A stretch of 64,000 nt of DNA from Pseudomonas sp. ACM7 (GCF_004136015.1 NZ_CP024866.1:6212761-6276760); one strand, 5' to 3'. Shown: positions 19,777-30,131, counted from the first letter of the stretch. Made by a program: numbers and translations. Notes: generated by a model from the sequence alone, not told the origin.

Positions 19777-19807
19777 TCTATGTACTCCGAACGTAAACAT
19801 TTACCCT

Positions 19808-20551
19808 TCAGCCCAAGGTGTAACCGTTATCGACCTTCCAGTCCTGACCATAGACACCCCGTGCACCCTGCGACAGCTGAAAGACAATCACATTGGCCAC
19901 CGCCGCCGCGTCGAGAAAGTGACCCGGCAGCAGGCGTTTGGTGAGGTGAGTAGCGGTGTCTTCAAGCTGATCTTCGCTCAACCCCAAGTTGTCCCACATC
20001 GAGGTCGCCGTCGGTCCCGGCGAGACCAGATTAATGCGTACATCAAAACTAGCAAATTCCACCGCCAGCGTCCGCGCCTGAGCCGCGAGCGCAGCCTTGC
20101 TGGCAATGCAGGCGGCCAACCCGGGGAAGCTCGAACCGGTCAGGAAACTCCCGACAAACACCACCGACGCCGGGTTCGCCAATTCACCCCGCAACGCCGC
20201 CAGCGTATTCAACGCCCCAGCACCGTTGACCGCCCACTGGCGCTGGAAGGCCTGCATATCCAGGCTGTCGGCCATTTCGGCAATCCCCGCGTTGGGCACC
20301 AGATAGTCCACGGGACCCATCGCCGCCGCGCGCTCGGACAGTTCGCGCAGGTCTTGCTGGCTCGTGACGTCCCCGGCAAACCACTGCAACCGTTCGCCGT
20401 AGATCTGCTGCAAGGCCGGCAATTCACCGAGGGTCCGCGACATCGCAAGCACCTTGACCCCGCGCGGTAACAGCGCGGCGCACAGTGCCAGGCCAATCCC
20501 GGAGCTGGCACCCGTGACCACCGCCAAACGATCCTGAAACTCGGTTTTCAT
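19808..20551 (-). CDS. Short-chain dehydrogenase/reductase lacking the catalytic tyrosine
   Basis: A 247-residue classical SDR. The cofactor motif TGASSGIG (residues 13-20) and PNAG (86-89) are present. The catalytic serine (S135) and lysine (K152) are in place, but the tyrosine of YxxxK is Cys148 (CIASK). An ATG three bases upstream (20554) sits too close to the AGGAG ribosome site. A DNR-like box upstream and the location between nir and nos tie it to denitrification. Substrate is unknown; it may be a non-catalytic or altered SDR. Confidence 0.8.
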   Translation of the reverse strand: MKTEFQDRLAVVTGASSGIGLALCAALLPRGVKVLAMSRTLGELPALQQIYGERLQWFAGDVTSQQDLRELSERAAAMGPVDYLVPNAGIAEMADSLDMQAFQRQWAVNGAGALNTLAALRGELANPASVVFVGSFLTGSSFPGLAACIASKAALAAQARTLAVEFASFDVRINLVSPGPTATSMWDNLGLSEDQLEDTATHLTKRLLPGHFLDAAAVANVIVFQLSQGARGVYGQDWKVDNGYTLG

Positions 20552-20632
20552 CATTTACTCCTGGGCATCACGGATGCCAAGCACTGGGGACATAGCGAGT
20601 CCCTATCTTTGAACAGGAGAAGAAAAAACGAC

Positions 20633-20646
20633 TTGACGGCGATCAG
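20633..20646 (-). promoter_or_regulatory. DNR/ANR-like box upstream of the SDR gene
   Basis: TTGAC-GGCG-ATCAG has 8 of 10 consensus bases. Centred at -41.5 it predicts a start near 20598 and a 44-nt leader to the SDR gene. It lies just after the nosL stop codon. Confidence 0.55.
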
Positions 20647-20661
20647 ATTTTTTCGACGTCG

Positions 20662-21165
20662 TTAGTGTTGCTGCAGCAGCGCCGGAGTGATCTCGCTGAA
20701 CCGCAGCAAGTGACCGCCCTGTTCAGCGGCAAGCTTTTCAGCGGCCTCGCGACTGGAGAAGGACGCCAGCACCACGCCCATGGCACCTTTGAGTTGGGTG
20801 CCGACCACGTAGAACGCGTCTTTGGCATCGATCAGGTGAGCGTCATCCGGCGCATTCCAAGGGCTACGGCCCATGTCGTGGACATACAGTCTGGCATCGC
20901 CATGATGATTTTCCGGCTGCAACCACCAACCGATCATTTCCGCCGTGGAGCAGAACTTCTTGACCCCGGCCCGCTCGACGACCTCGCCCTTGGGCCCGGG
21001 GAATCCGTTGATGATCATTCCGCAGACATGGCATTCATCACTGGGATGAAAGGCTGCAGCGGCGCTGCTGTAGGTGGCTTGTGCCGGGTTGTCACAGGCC
21101 GTCAGCAACAGACACATCATCAGGCCCACCACAGCGCGGACCGTCGTCAGATAAAACGTGCTCAT
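20662..21165 (-). CDS. nosL: NosL, copper chaperone lipoprotein for NosZ
   Basis: A 167-residue outer-membrane-type lipoprotein (lipobox LLLTAC, Cys24) with the Cu(I)-binding C-x2-C-G-M motif (residues 45-50) and the family segment KFCSTAEMIGWWLQ. It supplies copper for the CuZ centre. GGAG lies nine bases before the ATG; a TTG at 21189 extends the frame without support. It is the last gene of nosRZDFYL. Confidence 0.94.
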   Translation of the reverse strand: MSTFYLTTVRAVVGLMMCLLLTACDNPAQATYSSAAAAFHPSDECHVCGMIINGFPGPKGEVVERAGVKKFCSTAEMIGWWLQPENHHGDARLYVHDMGRSPWNAPDDAHLIDAKDAFYVVGTQLKGAMGVVLASFSSREAAEKLAAEQGGHLLRFSEITPALLQQH

Positions 21166-21198
21166 CGTCAACTGCTCCAAAACTATCAAAGTGGAAAT

Positions 21199-22029
21199 TC
21201 ATGTCGCCCGGCGACGAAACAACAGCCAGGCCGAGCCCAATGGCAGCGCCACCCAGAGCGACAGGCACAGCCAGAGCATCGAGCCCGGCATCGGCAAATC
21301 GCTGCCCAGCGTCAGCACACCCGCGGTACTGGCGCCGGGCTCAAAACCGGAGAGGTTGATCAGGCGGTAGATGTCAGCGGGGTTGAGCAGCAGCAACCAG
21401 GGCAGCACTTTGGGGTTGAACTGCCCTTCGCTGAGCACCAACAGCGCCAGCAAAGCCAGATCGAACACCAGCACGAAGAAGAACCAGACACCCAACGCCA
21501 GCCCGGCCGCCGTGGATTTCTCGGCGGACACACTGCTCAGCACATAGGCCAGCCCCAGAAACCCCCAGCCCAGCAACGTCGACGACGCCATGAACCGGCC
21601 AAAGGCCCAGAGCAGCAGGCTCAGTTCGACATCGTCCACCAGCACCGCGATGGCCAGCATGGCGCAGCCGAAACCGATCAGTGTCGCCAGCGCCAGGATC
21701 AACCCGTGGCCGACGAACTTGCCGAGCAGGATCTGCCCGCGACCCAGCGGATACGTCAGCAACAGCAGCAACGTGCCGCTCTCGTCCTCGCCGACGATGG
21801 CGTCATAGGCCAACAGCAACGCAATCAACGGCATCAAAAACGTCGCCAGACTGGCGAGGCTGGCGATGGTAGCCGGCACCGACGTGAAACCCAATTGCCC
21901 GGAGGCCGCGGCGCCCAGCCAGGCGATGCCGATGGCCAGCACCGCGAACAACACACTGATCGCCAGCAACCAGCGATTGCGCAAACCGTCGCTGAATTCC
22001 TTGCGGGCCATGTTCCAGACAGCGTTCAT
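21199..22029 (-). CDS. nosY: NosY, ABC permease for NosZ maturation
   Basis: A 276-residue membrane protein with six predicted helices and the family start [18 protein letters not shown]. With NosF and NosD it forms the ABC complex needed for CuZ assembly. It overlaps nosF by four bases, and a GGGAGG site precedes the ATG. Confidence 0.93.
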   Translation of the reverse strand: MNAVWNMARKEFSDGLRNRWLLAISVLFAVLAIGIAWLGAAASGQLGFTSVPATIASLASLATFLMPLIALLLAYDAIVGEDESGTLLLLLTYPLGRGQILLGKFVGHGLILALATLIGFGCAMLAIAVLVDDVELSLLLWAFGRFMASSTLLGWGFLGLAYVLSSVSAEKSTAAGLALGVWFFFVLVFDLALLALLVLSEGQFNPKVLPWLLLLNPADIYRLINLSGFEPGASTAGVLTLGSDLPMPGSMLWLCLSLWVALPLGSAWLLFRRRAT

Positions 22030-22949
22030 ACGGCCTCCCCGATCGGCGCCGCAGCGGCCCGGCTCATGTAGTAGCGGTAAATATCTTCCAGAGACGGCTG
22101 ATGGATTTCCAAGTCAGCCGGTTCGTCTTCATTGAGCAGTTGGCGCAACAGCCCGAGCTTGCTGCCATTGAGCGCGGCGACTTCAAGACCTTCGACGCCC
22201 CAGCGCTCGGTGACGTGCCCGGCGTTGTTCCAGCGTTGCTGCAAGGGCCCGGCGTGCTTCAGGCCGTTGGCGCGAATCAGCGTCGGCAACCCGGCTTCCT
22301 CGCGCAAACTGTGCAGACTGCCCAGAGCCAGCAGGCGGCCCTGGGTCAGAATCGCTGCGCGGTTGATGTGCGCCTCAACACCCGGCAACACGTGAGAACA
22401 GAGAATGATGCTGGTGCCCTGGCTGCGCAGGCGATCGAGCAAGCGATAAAGATCCTGGGTGGCGATGGGATCGAGGCCGACGGTCGGCTCGTCTAGCAGC
22501 AACAAACGCGGCTCGCCGAGCAGCGCTTGCGCCAGCCCCAGGCGTTGGCGCATGCCTTTGGAGTAGGTCTTGACCCGCCGATACGCCGCACCGGCCAGGC
22601 CGACCTCCTCCAGCAGTACGTCCACCTGAGCGGACGCGGCGCCTTTGAGTCGCGCGAAATGGCGCAAGGTCTCACGACCGCTCAGCTGCGGGTAAAAGGT
22701 CACGTTCTCCGGCAGATAACCAAGCAAGCGCCGCACGTGGGGATCACTGGGCAAACGGCCGAACACCCTGACCTGCCCTTCGCTGGGCTGGAGCAGGCCA
22801 AGCACCAGTTTCATGCTGGTGGTCTTGCCCGCGCCGTTGTGCCCGAACAAACCCAGCACTTCACCTTCCGCCAGGCTGAGGTTCAACCGATGCAACACGG
22901 TGGCGCGCCCATAGCGCTGGCTCACGCCTTGTAGGTCGATGACGTTCAT
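22026..22949 (-). CDS. nosF: NosF, ABC transporter ATP-binding protein
   Basis: A 307-residue ATPase with Walker [10 protein letters not shown], signature [15 protein letters not shown], Walker B LLLLDEPT and the H-loop in LCSHVL. It powers NosDFY. The open frame extends to 23108 inside nosD, but the ATGA overlap with the nosD stop codon gives the real start. Confidence 0.95.
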   Translation of the reverse strand: MNVIDLQGVSQRYGRATVLHRLNLSLAEGEVLGLFGHNGAGKTTSMKLVLGLLQPSEGQVRVFGRLPSDPHVRRLLGYLPENVTFYPQLSGRETLRHFARLKGAASAQVDVLLEEVGLAGAAYRRVKTYSKGMRQRLGLAQALLGEPRLLLLDEPTVGLDPIATQDLYRLLDRLRSQGTSIILCSHVLPGVEAHINRAAILTQGRLLALGSLHSLREEAGLPTLIRANGLKHAGPLQQRWNNAGHVTERWGVEGLEVAALNGSKLGLLRQLLNEDEPADLEIHQPSLEDIYRYYMSRAAAAPIGEAV

Positions 22950-24235
22950 GCGTTGGGCTCCTGGGTCAGGGTTTGAGTGGATGACTTCATCAGCGGATGA
23001 CTGTCGAGCACTCCCGGCGATTTCATCACCGGAAAGGCCCGTTGCACCCAGCGCAGCAACTCGATGCCGGGGCTGTTCATCAACAGTCGCACCTGCGGGT
23101 ACAGCCACAGCAGACGGTCGACGTTGTCATTGGGTTCGTAGGCGATATCGCCGAGGCCGTCGTTGTTGCGGTCCCAGCCCAGGTAATCGCTCCAGTAATT
23201 GCCCCGGCCATCCGCTGACCATTCCTGCAAGCGGGTGGCGACGTACTTGACCTGCCGCTGGTTGCCAACAAAAGCGTTGTCGGCGATGCGGTTATCTTCC
23301 GAGCCCGCGGTGAGATGGATGCCCACGGCGCTGTGCTCGAAGTGGTTGTGTTCGATGCTGTTGAACAGCGAGTTGTAGATGAACAACGCCTTGCCCTCGG
23401 CGCCGCTGATCATGCTGTCGCCGGTCGAGCCGTCGCGCACGTCAGTGACGAAGTTGTCACGCAAGGTTGAATAGGTGATGTAGTTCATCAGGATCCCGTA
23501 GTTCTGATCCTGTTCGGAGCGATTGCCGATCACCGTGAGCTTGCGGCTTTGCATCAAGGCGTAGCCGGTGCGGGTACGGCGGGTGGTGTTACCGATCAGT
23601 TGGTTATCGTTGGCGAACATGTAATGCACGCCGTAGCGCAGGTCTTCCAGGGTATTGCCTTGCAGCAGGTTGCCGTTGGAGGTGTCGATGTAGATGCCAT
23701 CGCGGGTGTCGCGCACCTGGTTGCCAATGACCTTGGCGCCATGCACGGCATACAGATGAATGCCGTTGCCGCGATCTTGCGAGCGCATCGTCGGATCACC
23801 CTGAATGCGGTTGTCGATCAGGCTCACATCCGCAGTGCCGTCGACCCAGATACCGAACCCCTGGCCTTGCAGGCGATTGCCTTTAATCACCGCGCCATGG
23901 GCCTTGGGCTGGATAAACACTGCCGCGTTCATGGCCGTGAGGTCGTGGCCCCAGTCCAGAAAGGTGCAGCCCTCAATGCCGACATCCGGCGCACTGATGA
24001 TCAAACCGTTGCCCTGCCCCTCGCCCTGAAATACCGCGCCCGGCTCGCAGACAATCTGCATCGGTTGATCGACGCTGAACGAACCACGGTATTCCCCTGC
24101 CGGCAGGTGCCAGCGTTGATCGGCATCCACCGTCAACGGCAACGTGGTGATGGGTTGCACCGCCAGCGCGCTGCCGGACATCAGTAGGAGCGCAAGCGCA
24201 ATGACCTTCACCGGGTTTCCCTTGCTATCAGTCAT
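22946..24235 (-). CDS. nosD: NosD, periplasmic beta-helix protein for CuZ assembly
   Basis: A 429-residue exported protein with a signal peptide ending near ALA-VQ and repeated parallel beta-helix turns ([41 protein letters not shown]). NosD docks on NosFY and NosL during copper delivery to NosZ. AGGAG lies upstream of the ATG at 24235; a start at 24259 lacks one. Confidence 0.94.
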   Translation of the reverse strand: MTDSKGNPVKVIALALLLMSGSALAVQPITTLPLTVDADQRWHLPAGEYRGSFSVDQPMQIVCEPGAVFQGEGQGNGLIISAPDVGIEGCTFLDWGHDLTAMNAAVFIQPKAHGAVIKGNRLQGQGFGIWVDGTADVSLIDNRIQGDPTMRSQDRGNGIHLYAVHGAKVIGNQVRDTRDGIYIDTSNGNLLQGNTLEDLRYGVHYMFANDNQLIGNTTRRTRTGYALMQSRKLTVIGNRSEQDQNYGILMNYITYSTLRDNFVTDVRDGSTGDSMISGAEGKALFIYNSLFNSIEHNHFEHSAVGIHLTAGSEDNRIADNAFVGNQRQVKYVATRLQEWSADGRGNYWSDYLGWDRNNDGLGDIAYEPNDNVDRLLWLYPQVRLLMNSPGIELLRWVQRAFPVMKSPGVLDSHPLMKSSTQTLTQEPNA

Positions 24236-24262
24236 TGCTTCGCTCCTGTCGATGGGCAACGG

Positions 24263-26182
24263 TCAGGCCTTCTCGACCTTCATGCGACCGACCATTTCCA
24301 TGTGCAGCGCATGGCAGAACCAGCTGCAGTAGTACCAGTGCAGGCCGGCCTTGTCGGCGATGAAGGTGATCGATGAGGTCTGCTGCGGGCTGATCTCCAT
24401 GCTGACGCCATGGTTGGTCATCACGAAGCCGTGGGTCACGTCTTCAATCTGGTCGATGTTGGTGATGGTCACCGTGACCTCGTTGCCCTGCTTGACGGTG
24501 AACTCCGGCAGGCCGTAGGCCGGGGCCATCGAGGTCATGTAGACGCGGACTTTGTTACCGTCGCGGATGACCTTGTTGTCGGTCTCCAGCTTGATCCCGT
24601 CTTTGGCGGCGATCGCTACGGTCTCGGCGAAAAACGGGTCGTTGCGGTCCCAGATCTTCTTGGTCTTGATCTGGTCGCGGCGGGCCATGACGCAGTCGTG
24701 GGGTTCGGCAAAGGCCGGGCCGTCGTGCACCAGTTTCATTTCCTCGCCGGAAATATCGATCAACTGATCGTTTTCCGGGTGCAGCGGGCCGGTCGGCAGG
24801 AAGCGGTCCTTGGAAAACTTGCTGAGCACCATCAGCCATTGGCCGTCGGCCTCGCGGGTTTCGGTCAGCGACGCATGGTTGTGCCCCGGCTGATACTGCA
24901 CGTCGAGTTTCTGCTTGATGTAGTTGACCTTCTCGCCGGTGTAGGCGCGAACGGCCTCCTCCACGTTCCACTTCACTACCTGGCTGTCGATAAACAGCGT
25001 GGTGTAGGCATTGCCGCGGCCGTCGTAGGTGGTGTGCAGCGGGCCCAGACCCAGTTCCGGCTCGCCGACCACCGCGTCACGCGGGTCCTTCAGTTTGTCG
25101 TCGAACAGATCATCCAGCTTCGCGGTGGCGATGATCGTGCAAGTGGGCGAGAGTTTGCCGGCGGCAATGAAGTACTTGCCATCGGGCGTCATATTGATCC
25201 CGTGGGGGTTCTTCGGCACCGGGATGTAGCGGGTGAACTCGCTGTCCTTGCCGTCGTTTTTACGGCCGTCGACCACCGGCACCTTGGAGTCGCCCACGGT
25301 GATGAACTTGCCGGCCTTGATCGCCGCTTCAACGCGTTGAATGTTGAACACCACCACCCAATCGCGCTCATTGCGCATCATGCCGCCCAGGTCGTAGGCC
25401 TTCTCCGAGTTGTAGCAGGTAGAAGCCGCGTACTTGCCGGTGTAATCGGCGTCGGTGTTATCGAGGTTGCCGTCAACGATGACCTGGAAGGCCATCTCCA
25501 TTTTCTCGGCATCGATGGCGTTGAACATGGTGTAGCTGTTCTTGTCCTGCAGGTCGAAGGTGCTGCCGTCATTGGGGTGAGGAATCACGAATTCGGCATT
25601 GGCGAACACGTATTTTGTGTGCGGCACTTTTTGCAGGCGTAGCCCGTGAACGGCCTGCACATTGGGCACGGTGAGCATCTTGTCGCACTTCATGATGTCC
25701 AGACGGATGCGCGCAACGCGGCTGTTGGCCTTGTCGTTAATGAACAGGTATTTGCCGTCGTACTTGCCGTCAGTCATGGACAAATGCGGGTGGTGGCAGT
25801 CGCCATTCCGGAAATGCGCGCTGTCGCCCATGATCCGTTTGCTTTCGTTGGTCAGGCCCCAACCGGTGGCGGAATCGACGTTGAACACCGGAACACGCAA
25901 CAACTCGCGCATCGACGGAATGCCCATGATCCGCACTTCCCCCTGATGGCCGCCACTCCAGAAACCATAGTACTGGTCCAGCTCGCCCGGCCCGACGTGG
26001 GTTTTCAGTTGCGCGTCCTTGGCCGCTGCCGCCCATGTCTCACGGGTGAAGACCGCGCCACCAATGGCCGTGGCGCCGGCCAGTACCGCACCGGTCACCG
26101 CGCTGGTGCCCAGGAAGCCGCGACGACTGAGGCCGGTCGGTTCCGGCACTTCAGTGGTCTTTTTGGATTCTGTGTCGTTCAT
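24263..26182 (-). CDS. nosZ: Nitrous oxide reductase, clade I (Tat-exported)
   Basis: A 639-residue periplasmic enzyme reducing N2O to N2. A twin-arginine signal (LSRRGFLG, R20-R21) marks clade I. A seven-bladed propeller carrying the CuZ histidines (DCHHPHLS, AHG/HNHASL-type segments) is followed by a cupredoxin domain with the CuA motif C-x3-C-x3-H-x2-M (CSWFCHALHMEM). It lies between nosR and nosD. Confidence 0.98.
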   Translation of the reverse strand: MNDTESKKTTEVPEPTGLSRRGFLGTSAVTGAVLAGATAIGGAVFTRETWAAAAKDAQLKTHVGPGELDQYYGFWSGGHQGEVRIMGIPSMRELLRVPVFNVDSATGWGLTNESKRIMGDSAHFRNGDCHHPHLSMTDGKYDGKYLFINDKANSRVARIRLDIMKCDKMLTVPNVQAVHGLRLQKVPHTKYVFANAEFVIPHPNDGSTFDLQDKNSYTMFNAIDAEKMEMAFQVIVDGNLDNTDADYTGKYAASTCYNSEKAYDLGGMMRNERDWVVVFNIQRVEAAIKAGKFITVGDSKVPVVDGRKNDGKDSEFTRYIPVPKNPHGINMTPDGKYFIAAGKLSPTCTIIATAKLDDLFDDKLKDPRDAVVGEPELGLGPLHTTYDGRGNAYTTLFIDSQVVKWNVEEAVRAYTGEKVNYIKQKLDVQYQPGHNHASLTETREADGQWLMVLSKFSKDRFLPTGPLHPENDQLIDISGEEMKLVHDGPAFAEPHDCVMARRDQIKTKKIWDRNDPFFAETVAIAAKDGIKLETDNKVIRDGNKVRVYMTSMAPAYGLPEFTVKQGNEVTVTITNIDQIEDVTHGFVMTNHGVSMEISPQQTSSITFIADKAGLHWYYCSWFCHALHMEMVGRMKVEKA

Positions 26183-26238
26183 CAGGTGTTTTCCTTGAAG
26201 GGATAAAAACGGTCACTGCGGACGGGCGCTCGCGGGGT

Positions 26239-28419
26239 TCATTCCAGAGCGGTCACTTCCACGACAGGTATCAGTTGCACAGCGGCGGGTGCCGGTTTGC
26301 CGCGCTTCTTGCGCTTGTTGATCAGCGGCGGGCATTTGTTGTCGTTCTGGTACGTCATCTGGCAATCGAGGCAGTAGTGGCACTCGTTGGCATTGATCCG
26401 GCCATCGGGGTGAATCGCCTGGATCTCGCATTCCTTGGCGCACAGTTGGCAGGGTGTGCCGCAGTCCTTGCGGCGTTTGAGCCAGTCGAACAGGCGCAGT
26501 TTGGTCGGAATCGCCAGCGCCGCCCCCAACGGGCAGATGTAGCGGCAATAGACTTTGCGCGTGAAGATGTTGATGAGCAGCAGCGCCACCGCGTAGAGCA
26601 CGAACCACCACTGGCGGTCGAACCTGAGGGTGATGACGGTCTTGAACGGCTCCACCTCGGCGAACAGCTCGGCGGTGGACATCGACTCCAGGGAGATGCC
26701 GAACAGCAGAAGCAAAATGATGTATTTGATCGCCCACAAGCGCTCATGCACCGCGAACGGCAATTCGTATTGAGGGATTTTCAGCTTGCGCGCGGCCTCG
26801 TTGATCAACTCTTGCAAGGCGCCAAACGGACACAGCCAGCCGCAGAACACGCCGCGACCCCACAGCAGAATGCTCGCGGCGGCGAAGACCCAGAGCATGA
26901 AGATCAGCGGATCGGTGAGAAACAGCTCCCAGCGGAAGCGCTCGAACAGCGCATGCACAAAGGTCAGGACATTGACCACCGACAACTGCCCCAGCGCATA
27001 CCAGCCGATAAACACCACGGTAAAGACCAGGTAACCGCGGCGCAGCCAGTGCAGAAAATGCGGCCGGCGGGTGAACTTGTCTTGCAGGAACAGGATGGCC
27101 GTCAGCAGCAGCAACGCAGCCCCGAGGACGCCGATCTGGAAGTGTTTCTGGTACCAGATGGTCAACCACATTGGTCGGCTGGCTTCCTCGAGGGCCGCCA
27201 GTTCTTCGGCGCTGGGCAGTGGCCGTTCAAGGTACGGCTCGGGCAATTGATAAGGCAGTTCAAAGCTGCTGAACGTGCCACTGAGCGGCCCGGTCTGGCG
27301 ACGCACCAGCAACTCCAGGGACCAGGGCGATCCCGGATCAAACTTCGCCGGTTCGCGCACAATGAAAATCGACATCTCAGTGAATTCCGGCATGCCCTTG
27401 GCGAACACGTCGGAGAGCCGCTGATGGTCCATGTCGCGAAAACTGATGACGTTGCCGAACTGGCGCAATTGCACCCGATCGAAAATCCCGCCGCGCACAT
27501 ACCCCGAGCCTTTATAGGAAAACAGCCCACGACCCAGCACCGCGATGGCCTGTTCGCCGGGCTTGAGGTCTTGCATGAGGAATCGATATTGATTGTCGCC
27601 CAGCAGCGCGCGGCCGATGGTCGGCGGATTCAGGTCGGCGGTGTAGAGCTCGATAAAGGTCTCATCCACCTGATCGGCGGCGGCGTTTTCCACGCCTTCG
27701 GCGTCGGTGCCCTTGAAGGCGGCGTCGACCTGGCCACGGGTCAGGTTCAAGCGGCGGATGGCACCGTTGCCGGTCAGTTGTTCCCAGGTGGCGGGCTCGA
27801 AAAAGTCCAGCCGTACGGTGGCGGGCTTGCGTGCCACACCGGCCGTGTCCTCGATCAGTTTCAGCGATACGGCCACCTCATGGGCGGCGCGCATGATGAC
27901 CTCGTTGACCACCATCGCCGTGACGGTTGCGCCGGCGATGGCATCGACCGTGACCGCGTTCGGGTCACTGGAGTGGCCGACGACGACCCGCTGGCTGACC
28001 TTGATGCCTTTGTATTTGGCGCTGAAGCCGTGAAGTTTTGCCTCAGGGATGCCTATCAGCAGAATCGGCTCGTGGTGTTCCAGCACATAGGCATCCTGAA
28101 TCATGCCGGTCGTGTCGAGAATCACTTGGGTGTTGATCGGTTTGCCCGAGTAGGCCGGAATATCCACCACGTCCAGGCTTTGGAACACATAACCAAGCAC
28201 CTTGCCGGCGGCGGACAGTGTGCGCACCTTGAACGGGCCTTCGGGGGCGGAAACGGAATCGGTCAGAGGGAAGGTTTTCTCGATGCGCTGCTGCTCGATG
28301 TCACCGTACTGCTTGGCCTGCACCTCCTCGAAGGTGGCGAGCATCAGCATCAGCATGACCACCAGCCCGACGCCCCAGGCGCGCAGGTTGCCGTGTATCG
28401 AAGGCTGATGGATTGTCAT
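26239..28419 (-). CDS. nosR: NosR, flavin and iron-sulfur membrane protein for N2O reduction
   Basis: A 726-residue polytopic protein: signal-like helix, periplasmic FMN-binding domain (about residues 60-390), six helices with polyferredoxin motifs (FCGWLCPFGA, CRYICPLGA), and a C-terminal pair of [4Fe-4S] sites (CQLCAKECEIQ, CHYCLDCQ). It transfers electrons to NosZ and supports nos expression. The frame extends to an ATG at 28452, but that codon lies in the predicted -10 element, so the ATG at 28419 is preferred. No strong ribosome site is seen at either. Confidence 0.93.
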   Translation of the reverse strand: MTIHQPSIHGNLRAWGVGLVVMLMLMLATFEEVQAKQYGDIEQQRIEKTFPLTDSVSAPEGPFKVRTLSAAGKVLGYVFQSLDVVDIPAYSGKPINTQVILDTTGMIQDAYVLEHHEPILLIGIPEAKLHGFSAKYKGIKVSQRVVVGHSSDPNAVTVDAIAGATVTAMVVNEVIMRAAHEVAVSLKLIEDTAGVARKPATVRLDFFEPATWEQLTGNGAIRRLNLTRGQVDAAFKGTDAEGVENAAADQVDETFIELYTADLNPPTIGRALLGDNQYRFLMQDLKPGEQAIAVLGRGLFSYKGSGYVRGGIFDRVQLRQFGNVISFRDMDHQRLSDVFAKGMPEFTEMSIFIVREPAKFDPGSPWSLELLVRRQTGPLSGTFSSFELPYQLPEPYLERPLPSAEELAALEEASRPMWLTIWYQKHFQIGVLGAALLLLTAILFLQDKFTRRPHFLHWLRRGYLVFTVVFIGWYALGQLSVVNVLTFVHALFERFRWELFLTDPLIFMLWVFAAASILLWGRGVFCGWLCPFGALQELINEAARKLKIPQYELPFAVHERLWAIKYIILLLLFGISLESMSTAELFAEVEPFKTVITLRFDRQWWFVLYAVALLLINIFTRKVYCRYICPLGAALAIPTKLRLFDWLKRRKDCGTPCQLCAKECEIQAIHPDGRINANECHYCLDCQMTYQNDNKCPPLINKRKKRGKPAPAAVQLIPVVEVTALE

Positions 28420-28478
28420 GGGTTCGCTGATTTCAAAAGGGCTTTCGGTCATGTTAGGGAGCGTTGCGCCCCCTGCCC

Positions 28479-28492
28479 TTGATTGAAATCAA
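28479..28492 (-). promoter_or_regulatory. DNR/ANR box of nosR
   Basis: TTGAT-TGAA-ATCAA (reading either strand) is a perfect palindrome. Centred at -41.5 it places the start near 28444 and the -10 element exactly on TAACAT at 28451-28456, giving a leader of about 25 nt to the 28419 ATG. Confidence 0.9.
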
Positions 28493-28566
28493 CTTAAGAA
28501 AGTAGCCCCGGAAGACAGGCTCCAAGGTAATGCCGATCAGCTAAGCCATTTCAGCCGCAACGCAAA

Positions 28567-28704
28567 CCTTGTAGCAGCTGGCGAAGCCTGCGTTCGGCTG
28601 CGGAGCAGTCGTGAAATCTAACAATGCGGTGCTTTAGGAACACCGTGCCGTCAGGTTTTACGACTGCTCCGCAGCCGAACGCAGGCTACGCCAGCTGCTA
28701 CAAA
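28567..28704. repeat. Inverted repeat, family TGTAGCAGCTGG (copy C)
   Basis: Arms CCTTGTAGCAGCTGGCGAAG and CGCCAGCTGCTACAA are inverted, with inner GGCTGCGGAGCAGTCGT and its complement. It lies between hemN (stop codon at 28721) and the nosR promoter and could terminate hemN transcription. Confidence 0.9.
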
Positions 28705-28720
28705 GAGCATGTTTTGCCTC

Positions 28721-30109
28721 TCAAACCGTGCGGGAAAACTGGCCTTTTTGCTCACCACCCAGATAGGCGTCGAACGCCATTGCGGCACTGCGCATCATCA
28801 AATGCCCTTGTGGCAGCAGCACCAATTCGTCGCGGTGAATCTGCAGCAATCCATCGCGCACATGCTCGCCCAGCTGCGCCAGCGCCTCGGCAAAATACTC
28901 GGTGAAGCGAATGCCATGACGCGCCTCATACTTGTCGAACGCGATACGGCCATGGCACATCAGGTCGCTGATCACCTCGCGGCGCAGCAGGTCGTCGGCG
29001 TTCAAGCGATAACCCCGATGCACTGGCAACAACCCTTGATCGATACGGGCGTAGTACTGCGAAAGCGCCTTGACGCTCTGGCTGTAGCTGTCGCCAACCT
29101 TGCCGATCGACGACACCCCAAGGCCGATCAAATCGCAGTCGGCATGGGTGGAATAGCCCTGAAAGTTACGCTGCAAGGTGCCATTGGCCCGGGCCAGCGC
29201 CAGCTCGTCCTCCGGCAAGGCGAAATGGTCCATGCCGATATAGACGTAACCGGCCTCGGTCAGACGGCGGATGGTCAGCTCGAGCAATTCCAGCTTGCGC
29301 TCTGGTGGCGGCATGTCGGCGGGGCGAATCAGCCGTTGCGCGCGGACCATTTCCGGCAAATGCGCGTAGCTGTAGGCGGCAATCCGGTCTGGACGCAGCG
29401 CGATGATCTTGCTGAGGGTGACGTCGAAACTCTGCACGGTTTGCAGTGGCAGACCGTAGATAAGGTCGACGCTGATCGACTTGAATTGCGCCTCGCGCGC
29501 CGCCGCGACCAGCGCATAAATCTGCTCTTCACTTTGCAGGCGATTGACCGCCGCCTGTACGTCGGGGTCGAAATCCTGCACGCCGAAACTCAGGCGATTG
29601 AAGCCCAACTGGCGCAACGACTGAATCTGCTCGGTGCTGATGGTCCGTGGGTCGACCTCGATGGAGAACTCATGGTCATCGCTGTCATCCATGTTGAACG
29701 CCTGGTGCAGACAGTCCATCAGGTCCGCCAGCTGCTCGCTGGTCAAATAGGTCGGCGTGCCGCCACCCAGGTGCAACTGAGTGAGTTTGCGGGTGTTGTC
29801 GAACAAGGCCGCCTGCATCGCGATTTCACGCTTGAGGTACTTCAGGTACTCGACCGCGCGATGGGTTTTCTGGGTAATGATTTTGTTGCAGGCGCAGTAG
29901 TAACAAAGGCTTTTGCAGAACGGGATGTGGATGTACACCGACAGCGGTTTCGGCGCGGCCACCTGATTGCTGTCACGGGCGGCACGCTGATAGTCGTCAA
30001 CGGCAAACGCCTGGTGAAACTGCGGCGCCGTGGGGTAAGAGGTATAGCGCGGCCCCGGTCGGTCATACTTTTCGACCAGGGCGCGATTGAAATCAAATGT
30101 CGTGTTCAT
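28721..30109 (-). CDS. hemN: Oxygen-independent coproporphyrinogen III oxidase
   Basis: A 462-residue radical SAM enzyme making protoporphyrinogen IX without oxygen. The motif C65-x3-C69-x2-C72-x-C74 (PFCKSLCYYCACN), LHLGGGTPTYL and FSIEVDPRT are all present. It provides heme for NirS, NorCB and other anaerobic heme proteins. It follows a degenerate paralogue by 22 bp, apparently in one unit behind a perfect DNR box. Confidence 0.96.
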   Translation of the reverse strand: MNTTFDFNRALVEKYDRPGPRYTSYPTAPQFHQAFAVDDYQRAARDSNQVAAPKPLSVYIHIPFCKSLCYYCACNKIITQKTHRAVEYLKYLKREIAMQAALFDNTRKLTQLHLGGGTPTYLTSEQLADLMDCLHQAFNMDDSDDHEFSIEVDPRTISTEQIQSLRQLGFNRLSFGVQDFDPDVQAAVNRLQSEEQIYALVAAAREAQFKSISVDLIYGLPLQTVQSFDVTLSKIIALRPDRIAAYSYAHLPEMVRAQRLIRPADMPPPERKLELLELTIRRLTEAGYVYIGMDHFALPEDELALARANGTLQRNFQGYSTHADCDLIGLGVSSIGKVGDSYSQSVKALSQYYARIDQGLLPVHRGYRLNADDLLRREVISDLMCHGRIAFDKYEARHGIRFTEYFAEALAQLGEHVRDGLLQIHRDELVLLPQGHLMMRSAAMAFDAYLGGEQKGQFSRTV

Positions 30110-30131
30110 GATCGATCAACTCGCAATGGGG

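Noticed and set aside
20665..22071. A 468-codon plus-strand frame across nosL and nosY
   Set aside because: It is a Gln/Arg/His-rich antisense shadow of two well-supported genes.
26275..28482. A 735-codon open frame on the plus strand
   Set aside because: It is antisense to nosR, has no ribosome site and a composition typical of reversed GC-rich coding DNA; nosR carries all family motifs.
28624..28905. Open frame of 93 codons across the inverted repeat and the hemN end
   Set aside because: It is formed by the repeat arm and antisense hemN sequence with no support.
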